In this document: positions 13,594 through 13,642 of the stretch, in pieces
Layout of the letters: each line of letters begins with the position of its first letter
How positions within the stretch are numbered: the stretch's first letter is position 1
From: Methanosarcinaceae archaeon UBA470
GTDB taxonomy: Archaea; Halobacteriota; Methanosarcinia; Methanosarcinales; Methanosarcinaceae
Assembly (NCBI GenBank): GCA_002508425.1
Contig: DAKU01000078.1
Span: 1,006-14,647, forward strand
Length of the DNA stretch: 13,642 nt
Direction of reading: 5' to 3'
Made by a program: the position numbers and the translations under genes
Notes under the pieces: generated by a model
The model's input: only the letters and a program-made list of their open reading frames with translations
What the model was told of the DNA's origin: nothing
The model's database searches: none

Positions 13594-13600
13594 CACCCTG
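13594..13600 (-). promoter_or_regulatory. Shine-Dalgarno-like site pointing to an ATA start
   Basis: CAGGGTG on the minus strand lies 7 nt before the ATA codon at 13586 and 65 nt before the only TTG. Its position supports initiation near 13586. It is an imperfect match to GGAGGTG. Confidence 0.35.
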
Positions 13601-13628
13601 TAATTCAATCAGTTAACCTATAATTTCC

Positions 13629-13640
13629 AATAATAAATAC
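13629..13640 (-). promoter_or_regulatory. Candidate TATA box for the AbrB-PhoU gene
   Basis: The minus strand reads GTATTTATTATTG at the window edge. It would start transcription near 13610 and leave about 23 nt before the ATA at 13586, room for the ribosome-site-like sequence. An alternative box (AAATTATAGG) lies slightly downstream. Confidence 0.35.
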
Positions 13641-13642
13641 AG

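Noticed and set aside
1..13642. Mobile elements, CRISPR arrays, tRNA or rRNA genes
   Set aside because: I saw no transposase or integrase motifs, no regularly spaced repeats, and no cloverleaf or rRNA-like sequence. All long stretches are filled by the listed genes.

Overview
The window looks like a stretch of core chromosome from a mesophilic methanogen of the Methanosarcinales, probably family Methanosarcinaceae. This rests on archaeal gene types (a GatD-type tRNA amidotransferase subunit, an archaeal AspRS, a DapL-type aminotransferase, AbrB-PhoU regulators, soluble multi-PAS histidine kinases with no response regulator beside them), TATA-box promoters, Shine-Dalgarno sites of the GGAGGTGATCC type, and moderate G+C. 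None of the eleven genes ends in TAG, which fits a lineage that decodes TAG as pyrrolysine. The genus cannot be fixed from this sequence.

Layout. 1-1441 (+): the tail of an MgtE/SLC41 divalent-cation transporter, then a protein that is an internal duplication of a PhoU-like helical domain plus a TrkA-C (RCK_C) domain. A hairpin and T-run end this unit where it meets the leftward genes. 1447-6338 (-), in transcription order: argH (argininosuccinate lyase), gatD (Glu-tRNA(Gln) amidotransferase subunit D), aspS (aspartyl-tRNA synthetase) and rpiA (ribose-5-phosphate isomerase). argH-gatD and aspS-rpiA appear to be two transcription units, with a clear TATA box before aspS. 6417-11244: two related, soluble, multi-domain sensor histidine kinases (both -) flank a rightward gene for acetolactate decarboxylase that carries a lipoprotein signal peptide. 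11387-12544 (+): LL-diaminopimelate aminotransferase (dapL). 12579-13586 (-): an AbrB-PhoU phosphate-type regulator, convergent with dapL across a 10-bp-stem hairpin.

How the genes relate. argH, dapL, aspS and gatD belong to amino-acid synthesis and tRNA charging. AspRS carries His and Pro at the two positions reported to relax tRNA choice, so it is predicted to charge both tRNA-Asp and tRNA-Asn. Together with GatD this suggests indirect routes for both amide aminoacyl-tRNAs. The metabolic genes have Shine-Dalgarno sites, while the two kinases have none and have TATA boxes about 25-35 nt before their start codons, which suggests leaderless or near-leaderless mRNAs.

The points most worth a second look are the exported acetolactate decarboxylase between two kinases, the non-discriminating AspRS signature, the duplicated PhoU-RCK_C protein beside MgtE, and the AbrB-PhoU gene whose conserved N-terminus has no ATG, GTG or TTG start. 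I saw no mobile element, CRISPR array, tRNA or rRNA gene. No stretch over 300 bp lacks a gene.
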